Shown here: in pieces, positions 43,425-54,905 of the stretch | How positions within the stretch are numbered: position 1 is the first letter of the stretch | Layout: each line of letters begins with the position of its first letter | NCBI GenBank assembly: GCA_006384855.1 | Contig: VCJN01002458.1 | Coordinates: 62,001 to 126,000, forward strand | DNA length: 64,000 bases | Direction: 5' to 3' | From: Tetraselmis striata | Taxonomy: Eukaryota > Chlorophyta > Chlorodendrophyceae > Chlorodendrales > Chlorodendraceae | The notes under the pieces: generated by a model | What the model was told of the DNA's origin: nothing | What the model saw: only the letters and a program-made list of their open reading frames with translations | Databases searched by the model: none | Made by a program: the position numbers and the translations under genes

Positions 43425-46400
43425 TTATGCGGCCTCCTCCGGGGCGGCGCCGCGGTGGTGGGGGAAGTTATTCAGCTGCTGCCCCACGAGGTACCTGTCG
43501 CGCCAGCAGCACACACACGCGGGGCCCCGTCAGGGCGCTGCGCCCCCACAAGGACACCCCACTCCAGCGTAACCCCACTGCCTCAAACAACACATCAGAC
43601 GAGAAACACACCCACCCGTACCCGGTCTTCAGTGCGGCTAACAACATGCACGCGCAGTGAACCCGCCTCTGCTGTCAGTATTCGGTACCTTGTGCCCGTA
43701 CATATGCCCTGCTCGAAACCTCTGTCCTTACACGCGCTGATGCTTATCGATGTGATGTGCGTATGTGCCACGTCGCTGCCCCGGGCCGGCGGTCGGTCGG
43801 TAACGTGGCACTGTTGGCCAGTGCTGGAAATTCCGTCACTGGCCTCCAATTAGTCTTGCAGAATGCTTCGGCAATTTGCTTGATGACTATAACGGAGCGT
43901 CGCCTACCCGGGGCTTTCCGTAACTGGATCGCTGCCAAAACGGCCGTCGTAGAGACACTGCAAGGGTTTCCTTGGTGCCAATCTTGTCCCGGGGGCGAAA
44001 AAAAAACGTGGCACTGTATGGCAGCGTACGGCCCTTTAATTGGGTACCGGTACCCAAATCGGCAGTGCGGGTGTGAGGAGATATTCTCACGATATGTATA
44101 CGATACACTCTCGCTGTGTGTCATCCACGGATCCTCTGCGCTTTTGATAGAGCGCGGCTATCTCCTGACAGCGGCGGTGCGTTGGGCGCAGGGCGCATCG
44201 GACGCGTACCAACTTACGGGCCGAGGGCGGTACCTTGGACGCCTCGTGCAGAAGTACCGAGTGCTGGGAATGCAATGTCAGGGGAATGCAGGTGACATCA
44301 CCCGTGCCGGGCCCCCTTTGGCACCCAGCAAACACATGAAAATGTAACATCCTGTAACCGTGTAGCACCAAGACCTGCACGCACAGCGCGCCCCCGCACT
44401 AAAGAAGTGAATACCGGTACGCTTCCAAGGGGCTGTACGTCACCATAAAGGACCATGTTGCGGACTGACTGTGCGCGTGTGATTGTAAAGACTGCGCGTA
44501 CATACTACGAGTGTCTAACAAATAGAAAGAAGAAAGAAAGAGGGAGGGAGGGAGGGAGAAAACGAGCGAAGGCGTGTCACCGGGCAGGCGTGCAGGACGG
44601 TGGTGGTTGGTGGTCGGGGGGGGGGGGGGGGGGGGGGGTTCCGGCAGCGCCCTACCGCTCATCCCGGATGGAGTTGTGCAGCTTGGTGACCCAGGCCTTG
44701 AAGCGGAAGGCCAGGGCGGCGAGGCCGACGGTGGCGGCGGTGATGTGGTACGCGTAGAGGTGCACGTACGGCATCGCCCGCAGCGGGACGACGTGCAGCG
44801 CGGGCAGGACGGCGCGCGAGAGGGCGTACGGCAGCGCCAGCGCGGTGGCGACGTCCAGCAGCAGCGGCGCCGCGATCGCCTCCCACGCAAACACCATCGT
44901 CTCGTGGTTGAACGCGCTGTGGCTGAGCCGCGTGAAGCGGTCGCGCCAGCTGCTGTGCGCGTCGGCGTTGGCGGCCTCCGGCGGGCCGGCGGCCGGTGGC
45001 GCGAGGGCCACTTCGTGCGGCAAGTCGCCGGGCAGCTGCCCCATCACCACGGCGCGGTGCCACAGCTTGACGACCAGCAGGCCGAGCACCCAGTCCTGGT
45101 ACAGGAACAGCACCGGCGACTTGTTGGCCGGCACGCGCACCGGCAGGAAGAGCAGCTCCAGCAGGACGCCCACCAGCAGCGGCACCACGCCCGCCAGCAG
45201 GACAAACAGCGCGACCGCCTGCCGGCGAGACGGACGGGGGCGGTCGGCACACCATGCCAGTCAGGCTGGCATCCGCATCCATCCATCAGGAGGAGGCGCG
45301 CCTCAGGCAGCTGAGGGGCATGCAGGCGTACGCATACAGCACTCGTACGAGAGGAAGGGGTGCTGCACTTTGGGTGCCCAAACTACAGGATATGCATACG
45401 CATATGATTTTAAATAGATATACATGTACATGTACATGTGTATACATACATGTATACGTGTATACATCATATATTTCTATGTATCATGCCTATATACTAT
45501 CTATAGCATATATATGTACATGTATATACACTCTATATGTGTCCCACATACTGGTATATCTCTCTACATATACACCATTTATTAATGTATTTTTACAATA
45601 TATGTATATTTATTATAAAAAAATTACATATGTGTGTGTCGGGGGGGGGGTCGGTCACAGGCATTTGAATCGCCGCAAGCCATCCGCACGTCCTGGCTGC
45701 TTTTAAGGGGATGTAATGATGGCCAATAAGTGACGCTGTACGGTGTTGCGGTATTCAATTCCAAGACGGAATCTGCGCGACGGTTGATGGAGAGAGGTTG
45801 CGCCCAACGCGAGCGCGGGCGGGTAGGTAGAATGAAGCTTTGACTACCCACACTTATGACGTGTTGCGCGAGGGAAGGGGGGGGGAGGCGCTGCTGGGCG
45901 CACCTCCAGCAGCACCCAGGTCCACAGCCACACAAAGCGCGCCGCCGCCAGCAGGTTGTGCTGCAGCACGGCGCTCCACAGCGCCGCCGCGATCCTCTGG
46001 CCGCCCCACAGCACGTAGCAGCCCAGAATGGCCGCGTACAGGTCGTGCACCATCGGCAGGCGGCAGGCCCACAGCGCGGCGCGGCCGCACGACACCGGCA
46101 GCAGCAGCGCCAGCACGTTGAGCAGCATCAGGACGCCCACGCTGCTCAGCGCCGCGGCGGCCAGCCGCAGCCGGCGGTCGCATCCCCGCAGGGTGGCCAG
46201 CGCCCAGGCCAGCAGCGGGTGGCGGGCCCCGCGCGACGCGGGCGCCTCGGAAGAACGCGGCGCCTCGCCGCGCGGGGGCTCCCCTCCGCCAGGAGCGGCC
46301 CCCTCGGCCTCGGGCTCCGCAATGGCGTCCTGCACACCGCAGCCAAGCGCACCGTCAGCCTCCTCAACGGCCCGCCCGCCCGGCCGACCCACAGCTCCGC

Positions 46401-49400
46401 CGGAGACTCCCACCCTTGCGTTCCTGGCTTGGACCGGCACCGTAACCACACTCCATTGTGGTCGCGGGTCCCCGCAACAGGGAACGATTTTGCCCCATAG
46501 AGTCATCAGGGATTCTGCGCTCTGTCTTTGTGGCGAATTGTCATCAGGTCCCGCCAAATTAATGTGTACTTTCTTCCTCTCACGGGGAGGGTCAAAAGCA
46601 GCAGTGAATAGCGAACCGCCCGCATGGTTACGGTTGTGCGTTTCCGGACATGTCAGTCACCAAAACCCGCGGCACTTTAAATGGGAAACACAGAGCAAGC
46701 GGCATTGTCACCCCCCCACTCCCCGACCCTGGGACGGCAGGGCTGGCAACAGTGAACCCCCGTGCAGCGTCTCAGTGATGGCCTTTGAGTTGGGCAGCAA
46801 ACCAGTTACGCGGTAAGCCCTGGGTAGGCGGCATTCGGGCAAACATATTGCTGAAGCATTATGCAAGACTAATTGGAGGCCAGTGACAAAATTTGCCACA
46901 CTGTAGGATCACCGGCTCAGAACACTGCCATAACCAGGCGATACGCCCGCCGTTTCGTGGCGCGGCCTTCTTTGTGCATGCGCGCGCATGTGTGTTGTCT
47001 GTGTGAGCTCTGGGGGCTGGGGGGGGATTGGGGGGGGGGGGGGGGCGCGCCTCTAGCCCGAGGAGCGCGGCCAGGGCGCGCAGCCATCTCAGGGAGGCGC
47101 CGCGTAGAGCCCGCATCATGCCCGCCCCGTGGATGTTCTCCATCGTGAGGGGCACCAGCACGTGGAACAGCAGCACGTCCACGCTGATGGCTGCGGTGAG
47201 CAGGCGGCGGGCGGGGGTGGGCTCAGGGTCCCGCAGCAACGTAGGCAGGGAAGAGGGGGCCGATTTCAGGGGTTGAGGGCTGCAAAACCCAAAACCCTGA
47301 TTGCAGGAAAACGCTTATTAGGGTTTACGATGAGAATAATGAAAAAACATCAGGGTTTTGGGTTGAAAATCTGTTGGAACATCTTCTAGGAACATTTTAG
47401 ACGCGAGCCTGTATACTCCGAAGTATAATCGTTTGGTTAGTTTGTTGGCAGCGATCGAATGGAGTGGTAGGATAGATGTGCCATTAGGAGGTTTAGGGCG
47501 TCGGGAGCAGGCAATCACTCCATGGCATGGCTCACCCGTGGTAGGGTTGGAGAACTGCTGCCGGAAGGGGAAGTGCTGCGGCAGCAGGCTGGTCAGCGCG
47601 ACGACGGGGAAGTGCACGGCCCACACCAGCGTCGTCATGTACACCACCAGCATGCCTAGCAGGCGCTTCATCTGCCGCCCGACCCGCTCCTCCATCAGCA
47701 GGTGCAGAAAGTCGGGCTGGTCATCTGCGTCCATGCGGCGCCGCGCACAGGTTGCGTCAGCACCAGGGTGACACGTCACTCACACTTTGGCAAAGCGTAG
47801 CGTAATCATGATTCTTGGCAAAGAAAGCCAGGTGATGTTTTGTTTGCGTCCTTGATCAAGTTCGATGCCGTCGACGTCAAGTTCGGTCATATCGCCGCAA
47901 TGCCCGGGAGGTGGATGGGGGGCTCGCTGCGGAGCGCGATCCATCGTGTCATTGCGGCAGCGCCCGGCACAGCGCAAAAGGCTGTGGGTGAGCTGCCGGC
48001 GGCAACATCTTCCGACATGCCTCGTAACCGAGGGGGCAGTGCAGCCCATCGCGACGTGCCGTGGCATGCAGCATTGACTGCGCCGGAGGTGATATGATGT
48101 GTCCAGCAGAGGCAGACGCAGGGGTATCACGAAGCAACGCGTCGCGGCACGACTACGCTACGTTTAACCTCCTAAAGATCAGACACGTCTAAGCCTGGTT
48201 AGTGCTCCCTCAGCATGCGCTCGCTCGCAGAGTTCACCCACGCTCAGGGGGGGCATGTGCTGGGCAAATAACAAGAAGGGGGGGAGAGGGAGGGAGGGGA
48301 AGGGGGGGGGGGGGGGGGGGGATGCACCTGCTGGGATGTGGAACCAGTCTGCGGCCGAGGGCAGCAGGTCCGGCGCGAGAGAGTGCTTGAGGATGGCCAC
48401 GATGGTTGAGACGTACAGCATGTAGGCGAGTCCGAGGAACCAGTGCATCCCGGCCGACGACAGCGGGTACGTGTTGATCATCTCCAGGCGCGTGCCGATG
48501 GTGGAGTCCGTGATCGGCAGCGCGCAGATGTCGAGCCACCAGCCCACAAACAGCGGCATGAGCCCCCGCTCCAGCACCACCACCGCAGACACCTGCAGGG
48601 AGATCAACACGGTCGTCAGAACCGGCCCCCGCGTCTTGCAGACGTGCCTCTGCATGCCGATGCTGACACAAGGGATTGTCAGCTCTGTCCCAGTGATGCT
48701 CTACCCTGTATGCGCCTGGGGTATTCGACCAAACATATCCAAGGCATAATTTGATTTCAGTTTCAAACGCCACCGTATGTGCTCTACCTACGCCCTTTCC
48801 TATGAATGCCTGCAATTATGCCGTTTATACTATCCTGTAATAACACCTACCGCATCACTATCCTTGATACTCATTCATACGACTCGCTGCATGTCTGTTA
48901 AATGATGGTTCTGGATCCCCGGAAATGCCCACAATTGACACGAACTTGTTCAGGTGCCCTCGTATAACCCTGAAATACGCAGTATGCCTGGCACATAGTT
49001 CAGGACCATTCGATTGCTTGTGCAATGAGTATGGCCAATGGTTCATCGGCAATCGACCGCACGGACACGTCTACTGACAGCGTATATATGATACCACGTC
49101 TCCCTGTGTAGGCTACAATGCCAACCCCGAGCGCGCTTCACCTTGAGGACGATCAGTACTTGCAGCAGGGACTGCGCCGTCCAGCGCACCACGCGCACAG
49201 AGATCTGAATGGCGTACTCGATGCCGCGCACGCCTTGCCGCCAGTGGTGGCCGGTGCGGTGGATCTCGCGCGTCACGAGGTGGAGGACCAGCAGGGAGAT
49301 GGTGACGCAGTAGCCGAGGATGACCAGGTTGCGGTCCGGCTCCGTGGGCAGCGTGAACTGCTCCTGCAGGTCGGTCAGTAGCGTCTCCGAGCTGCTCACC

Positions 49401-51620
49401 ACCAGGGACACCAACCCCTTCTCCAGCTCCTCCTCCGGCCCCTCCATCACCGGCCCGATGATGGCCGTCGCGTCCGGCAGCGGCGAGTCCTTTGCCGCCG
49501 GCATTGGAGGTTCCGCGGAAAACGTTGAGAGCGTGGTGACGTTCAGCGAGGTAATTCTCTGCGAGCGCAAGGTGAGGGGCTGTCAGCCAATGTACTCATT
49601 GGTTTTGCGGGTGGCCAAAGCACTGACCTGTTTCAAACCAGAAATTGCTGCTCCCAGGGATATGTTGCCGGTGTGTGGAGCCCCCTCCCCCTCCCCCCCC
49701 GAAAAGCCGCTCCCGGCTCACCTGCAGCCACTCCAGGTCCTGCGGCTCCAGGCTCAGCTGCACCGTCTCGGCGGCATACACGGTCATGCGCCCGATGTTG
49801 AATGGCACGCACACCACGGCGGCGATCACCATCACGTTGAACACCGTCACCATGGCCGCGTTCTCCAGCAGGTGCGAGATGGGCCCGCGCAGGCCGATCA
49901 AGTCCTCGATCATCAGCTCCCCGAACGGCTCCTCCAGCCGCTCCGCGTCGGCAAAATTGGCGTCGATGCGCGGCATGCCTGGCCCCAGCACCCCCCAGTT
50001 GGCGCCCCCGCCGGCGCGCGCCCGTACCAGCGGCACCTCCCGCGCCCACGCTGGGTTACGGTTCTCCGCCGCGATGGCGGCCAGGAGCGCGTCGCCCTCC
50101 AGCGGGACCTCCTCACCCTGGGCCAGGCAACCACAAGTGTTGGCGCGGCGGGGCCTCCTATGATGGAAGCGATTGGTGGGGGAGCAATCACGGCTGGGTG
50201 GGTCGGTGGCGATGGTGGTGTTGGCATTGTTGGGGGAGAGGGGGGTGGCTTGGATACCTCCGCTGCTTCATTGCCGGCCTGGAAGCCATCGCCTCGCGGC
50301 CGAGCCGGCACCTCGCGCCCATCCTCCGGCGCGTTCCCCCAGTAGTTTGCAAAGTAGTCCCGGAAAAACTCGTAGACCCCCGTGCCCAGCGTGAAGCCTG
50401 TCACGATCACTGCCGACAGGAGCGAACCCTGGGGCGTACAACCGACAGCAGCAGCAGCAGCAGCAGCAGCGGTGCGTCAGACCCGCTGCGCCGAGGGTGG
50501 CTCAGGCTAGTGGGAGCAGCCAGGGAGCGCGGGGCCGGGCGTACCAGCAAGCAGTCCGACACGATTAGCAGCGGCGCGCGCCGGATATCCACCCGGCTGG
50601 CAGCCTGCAGGGAGGGGCCAGTTGCCACAGCCAGTCAGTCAGGCCCGCAAAAGAGCCACCCCGCGTCTCATGACACCACCCCATGGCGCCCAGCCGCATG
50701 CCACACTCGCCGCCCCCTCACAGCCAGCCGCTTCCTCATGCGATATGCAGGCAGCTGATCGGGACGCACATCCTCCAGCGTCCGGCTGAACGCCAGCCTC
50801 GATGCCATGCATGTCACCTGCGGCAGGAAGACCAGCCACACGGCGAATACCAGCGCCACCTGAAGGGGAGCGGGCGGGCGAATGGGTGGGTGAGAAAGTA
50901 CCGCCAGCAGAAGTACTACACACACACGCAGCTGACCTAGCCTGGTCGGGATGGCCACCTCCATGCAACAACGAGCTGCCCGGCTGTGGGGCAGGTACCA
51001 GGGCAGGGAGGGGAGAGTAGAGGGCTTACCCGTCCAGTCAGGTGTGCGGCGGAGCGTAGCTTGGCGGATAGGCCCAGCAAGATGTCGCGGGAGGAGAGCA
51101 CCGGCGGCGCATTTTCCGCGTACACCGGCGTGAACACAAATTCGTGCTTGCACACCTATTTGGGGGGGGGGGGGGGGGGGGGGGCAGGATGTGCAGTCAT
51201 TTCGCAGGTGACGGCGAGAGTTGCGTTCCGTGTTGGACATGCAGGGGGGGGGCGGGGTGAGGGGGGCGCTGGGCGCACCTCGCAGTGGCGGTTCCCGGAG
51301 TGGGAGAGCCACTGCATGAGGCAGTCCTGATGCACAAACTTGATGCTGCCGCTGCACTTGCAAGGGTGGAACAGCATGTGGCCAGGCTCGGAGCCGCAGC
51401 GGCAGATGCGGCATGTGTCCTCTCCGTCCCCGTTCTCGCTGCCGGAGCTGTGGCTGCTGCGGCGGCTGCTGCTGCTGTTGCTGCTGTTGCCGGCGGGGAA
51501 ACCAAGCGAGCTGGATTGCGCCTGCAGCGCCCCTGCCCCCGCGCCAGGGTCGTCCTCCATCGCGTCCGCGCCCGGCAGCAAATCTGGCCTATCTGCCACC
51601 GCGGTCGTGTACACGTGCAC
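43425..51620 (-). CDS. SUD1: DOA10/SUD1/MARCH6-class RING-CH E3 ubiquitin ligase of the ER membrane
   Basis: Thirteen exons in phase: 51620-51279, 51155-51030, 50859-50770, 50604-50545, 50428-50258, 50117-49722, 49558-49142, 48592-48328, 47724-47536, 47190-47051, 46329-45904, 45218-44656 and 43494-43425, giving about 1084 residues, a typical length. The RING-CH domain has ligands C70, C73, C87, C89, H97, C100, C113 and C116, with SGSIKFVHQDCLMQW between, and is followed by TPVYAENAP as in plant SUD1. Many hydrophobic segments follow (family: about 14 membrane helices), with LYQDWVLGL and LHNSIRDER near the end. The last exon encodes YLVGQQLNNF, the conserved C-terminal element, and stops at 43425. 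The enzyme ubiquitinates misfolded and sterol-regulated proteins for ER-associated degradation. The exon ending at 47051 seems to use a GC donor. Confidence 0.93.
43795..44015 (-). repeat. Dispersed repeat family B, copy in last DOA10 intron
   Basis: Opposite in orientation to 11870-12130 and nearly collinear with it: CGTCACTGGCCTCCAATTAG, CCTACCCGGGGCTTTCCGTAA, CGGCCGTCGTAGAGACACTG and CTTGTCCCGGGGGCG are shared (complementary). It lies in the long intron between the exons 44656 and 43494, whose 1.16-kb length is partly due to it. Confidence 0.75.
45415..45635. repeat. AT-rich TACATG/TATA low-complexity stretch in DOA10 intron
   Basis: Short overlapping palindromic words (ACATGTACATGTACATGT, GTATACATACATGTATAC) and TATA-rich sequence fill the intron 45219-45903. 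It contrasts sharply with the GC-rich exons on both sides. A similar but shorter stretch is at 36070-36165. Confidence 0.7.
46735..46920 (+). repeat. Dispersed repeat family B, copy in DOA10 intron
   Basis: Same orientation as 11870-12130 and more diverged: GGCTGGCAACAGTGAA, TGCAGCGTCTC, AGCCCTGGGTAGGCGGC and CTAATTGGAGGCCAGTGAC are shared. It is in the intron between exons 47051 and 46329. Confidence 0.7.
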
Positions 51621-52867
51621 CGCCGAGAGGCTGCCTGCCGGCCAGCCTCCTTGCTGCCTTCACCACCCGCAGGATGGCTCCGCCAGCGCCCTTCCTGCTA
51701 GCCGGACGTCCCGGACAGCTCTGCCCGCCCTTCTCCGCCGCACCTGCCGGATGCCTGAGCTGTCGCGTGCAGCAGTTGAGCAGCTATTGACGCGACCCTT
51801 CGCGAGCGGCTGCGTGTTTTCGGAGAAGGGGGCAGTCCGATTTTGTCCGAGACCACAGTCCGCGTTGGGATCCGCCACGGCGGGCGAAGCACACGCTCAG
51901 TGCTGGGAGGTAACCTGCAGAGGGTTCCAGTCCCGCTGTGCAAACATAGCACGCAGCCGCCCCTGGAGAAACGCCCGGTGCAGAATGCTCACAGTCCTGG
52001 GCCTGGGCGTGATACTGCGCAGCGTTCGTGCCGCTGTCGTCGTGCCGCTTGTCGAGGCTGGGTGGCAGCAGCAGGTGAACACTCGGCGCTGCTGCCGCAG
52101 GTTTTTAGGCTGATCAGCTGGCCGCCCCTGGCATACAGGGGTAATTCTTTTTGGTTACAGGGAGAGCGTCAAGAGAATGCACGCAAAGTACTGGGGTCGG
52201 CACACAGGGGTCGGCACATCGCCACCTGCTGTATATACGGGCCAGCCCATACGCGCCCGACAGCACGCGCACTGATGTGGCGCATAACAGCGCGCGCGAT
52301 CAGCGCAATCCTCATTTCTGGTTTTTTCCCGCCCCCGACCCGGGACAGGACTGGCAGCAGTGAAATAACATTTGCAGCGTCTTTACGACGGCCGTTTGGG
52401 CAGCGATCCAGTTTTATTCACCGCTGTGCCCGCCTGTCAAGGCGGCACAACTGTGACACAATATCTCACAACTACTATGGAGATACACAACTGTATGTAC
52501 TAGGATAGCCTCAGTGTGTCCCAGTTTGCTGGTCAAGAGGTCTCCGTTACATGAAATGAAAGATGCCAAAAACCGCTGCCATTAGCCACCACCCACTACG
52601 GGTAGTCTCCATGCCAGCAATGTCCGGCAAAAAAACACCACTCGAACGAAACGGCAAATCTCAAACATGTATTAGCGCATTCAATCAAAGCAGTGCCAAT
52701 CAAATCCCGTATCAGAGCAAATAACATTGTCAGTTCACCGCAAAATCATCATCAAAGCAACACTAAGTGTGGCGGATGAACCACAAAATAAAATCCAGAC
52801 GACCTGAGGGCGGGCGGGCGGGAAATTGTAGACCGTGCCGGTATGGCACGAGAGAATGAATGTTACC
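51621..52867. other. Upstream region of DOA10, with MITE arm and repeat B piece
   Basis: The DOA10 promoter and any 5' untranslated exon should start here. At 52148-52197 there is a single arm of the 22955-23165 MITE family (TTTTTGGTTACAGGGAGAGC and on). At about 52320-52420 there is a 5' piece of repeat family B. No coding exon of DOA10 upstream of 51620 can be supported, although frames at 51660-51952 are open by GC content. Confidence 0.5.
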
Positions 52868-53371
52868 TTAGTTACGGTTATAGGGTTTTAAAACACTAAA
52901 GTCTCGGTATAGCAGCGCTGAGTGGCGGAGCTTCCCCTGGGTGGGCAGCTCGTAACGCCAAAAGTGGAATGTCGTGAAGTTGGGAACGGGTTGGCCGGCA
53001 TAGAGGCTGTGACATCCTACGCCGTCCCGTAACGACACCATTGTTGTCGGGACAAGGGTAACGACGAGGCGGCCGTCGTTGTTGCACCAACTAACGGCCG
53101 TCGTCGCTGGTGCATCAGCGACGGCCACCGAGGTTCCATAACCGAAGTTGGAGAAGGATATAGTTACAGACACGATGAGACGTCGAGCACGTGAGGTGGT
53201 AGGGCTGCCCCCCGCCCGGCGAGCAGCTCCAGTTTGTCGTTGCCCTTGTGACAACGACGTTGCAGTAGGAAGCGCCGGAAGTGCGGCAGACTGAGCCGCG
53301 CAGACGCCTCCCACTGCGAGCACAAGAAACGTTACTGCGGCACGGTTAGGGCGAGGGCAACAAGCTCTCAA
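52868..53371 (-). CDS. Possible intronless small secreted protein, 167 residues
   Basis: ATG at 53371 begins a stretch with a good signal-peptide profile: a basic start (MRACCPRPNRA), a hydrophobic core (AVTFLVLAVGGVCAA), then a Gln/Ser cleavage-like region. The mature part has an alternating hydrophobic beta-like stretch (IVSVTISFSNFGYGTSVAVA) and two Cys. It ends at a stop at 52868. No family recognised. Base composition is lower in GC than the proven genes, and it lies in a repeat-rich stretch, so it may be part of an unknown mobile element or a chance frame. Confidence 0.35.
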   Translation of the reverse strand: MRACCPRPNRAAVTFLVLAVGGVCAAQSAALPALPTATSLSQGQRQTGAARRAGGSPTTSRARRLIVSVTISFSNFGYGTSVAVADAPATTAVSWCNNDGRLVVTLVPTTMVSLRDGVGCHSLYAGQPVPNFTTFHFWRYELPTQGKLRHSALLYRDFSVLKPYNRN

Positions 53372-53414
53372 AACACAGACGCGCGAGCGGCACCATATCC
53401 CCGTAACGGATCAA

Positions 53415-53870
53415 TTACGCGTGTAGTTTGGGAAAGCACAACGTGCAACGACCGCCAATGCCACGACGTCCTATTGCGAGGACACACGGACCGAGTTGAA
53501 GTGTTGCATGACAGCAAATGGCCGCCCTGTTGACACGGACGTTCTCCTCCGTCCGCGCCGATTTGTTCCGGTAGCATGCGTCGTTGTCGTCGTTGACAAT
53601 TGTAACAATCAGCGGCCATGATATATACCGAGCGCGTTCACCCCACCTAGCCTCAAGAGTTGTCGGCTGCGAGAAGATGTCACACTGCGGGAGCCCACGA
53701 AAGCCCGTACCGCCACTCGGTGTCGGCTGTAGAGGTCTGAACCCCTTAAAGGCGACCCGCCCTAGCTCCAATTCCATACCGTGCGCATCGCCACCCGAAA
53801 ACGTCCCAATTATTGCAAAGCCATGGCAAAAACGGAAAACGACTTTGGGCGCATGAGTTGGGAAAACCAT
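53415..53870 (-). CDS. Possible small protein or exon of unknown function
   Basis: A 151-codon frame just upstream of, and on the same strand as, the possible secreted protein at 52868-53371. It includes a glycine-containing segment (FCHGFAIIGTFSGGDAHGM) and six Cys in its last half. The gap to the next frame is 43 bases. Whether it is its own gene, an exon or noise cannot be decided from sequence alone; the length in a less GC-rich stretch is the only argument for it. Confidence 0.25.
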   Translation of the reverse strand: MVFPTHAPKVVFRFCHGFAIIGTFSGGDAHGMELELGRVAFKGFRPLQPTPSGGTGFRGLPQCDIFSQPTTLEARWGERARYISWPLIVTIVNDDNDACYRNKSARTEENVRVNRAAICCHATLQLGPCVLAIGRRGIGGRCTLCFPKLHA

Positions 53871-54183
53871 GCTACCGAGGGGCTGTCTTTAGCTGCCGAT
53901 GATGTAACGCATGTGCGTGGCGCACGCAACGACTCACTCCCGGGAAAAGGAACCTCGGTGCGGACTTGATAATTATCAACCAGTGCGAACCTCGCGCGCA
54001 CAAGTACGCGAAGCCGCTGCCGAAGGCAACGAACTGGAAGATGGCATTCGAGCTGGTGGTGGCTGTCCTAAGTAGCTCTGCTCCGGCCAGGGAAGGCAAT
54101 GCTCGCGGGCGACAGGGCAGCCCGTAATGGTGATACTACCCAATGGTAACGGTACCTATGATTTCATGTGCTACTAGCTGCAA

Positions 54184-54905
54184 CATTCAAGAATTCCATA
54201 CACAAGGAAATCCGGCTACGGGCCACCAGAGGCGGGAACCGCCATGGCAGCCACCGATCAGGCATCGCCAGCCGCCAGCCGCCGCTCCACGCAGTAGAGA
54301 CGCTCTCCCCAGCACACAATCCCGGGCCACTCCAATACTGGCACTAGGCCAAATTTGAGGTGGAGGCGCCGACAGGAAAGACGCTTCGAAGAGGTCTCGA
54401 ATCAAGGAGCGGAAGTTGGGGGCGGGGGGGGGGGGGGGCGGGGCGGGCTTCAACCCAGGACGGGCCGCGCACGGGCGGGTAACCGACGAGGACCTTCCAA
54501 CGCCTAATCCGCCGCCAGCTCGGTCGAGTCGCCTTCCGCCGAACGTGGTGCTCCCTACTCCCTAGCACAACATCCCGGGCCACTCCAATAGCGGCACTAG
54601 GCCGAATGTGAGGTAGAGGCGTCGACAGGAACGGAGAGAGTGCTCAATGAACAGCGAACGGGGAGTTGACAAGACCAGCAACGACATAGGATGCCTTCGT
54701 CCAGCTCGCACTGCTCCTCCGCGGAAGTGGCAGCACGGGCGGGGCCAAGGCTACCAAGTGCCACCCGTGCACGAGCCCCGCCCCCATCCCCAGCCGGGGT
54801 TGGAGGCGGAGGAAGGGCTCGCGATTGAGAAGGCCGAGGACGGTCGTCGGGTCCACCCAGGCGGCGGGTGGGTGGGGAGATCCTTTAGCGGTAACTTCAC
54901 TACTT
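54184..54905 (+). repeat. Dispersed repeat family A, copy 2
   Basis: Second copy of the repeat at 4030-4990 in the same orientation, sharing GGAAATCCGGCTACGGGCCA, CGCCGCTCCACGCAGTAG, CACACAATCCCGGGCCACTC and GCCCCCATCCCCAGCCGGGG. It has two instead of three of the internal CATCCCGGGCCACTCC units (about 54320 and 54568), so one subrepeat was lost here or gained at 4 kb. A G-rich run is at about 54420-54440. Confidence 0.7.

Noticed and set aside
44574-45314. 246-codon plus-strand frame near 45 kb
   Set aside because: Antisense to the DOA10 exon 45218-44656, which has clear family motifs.
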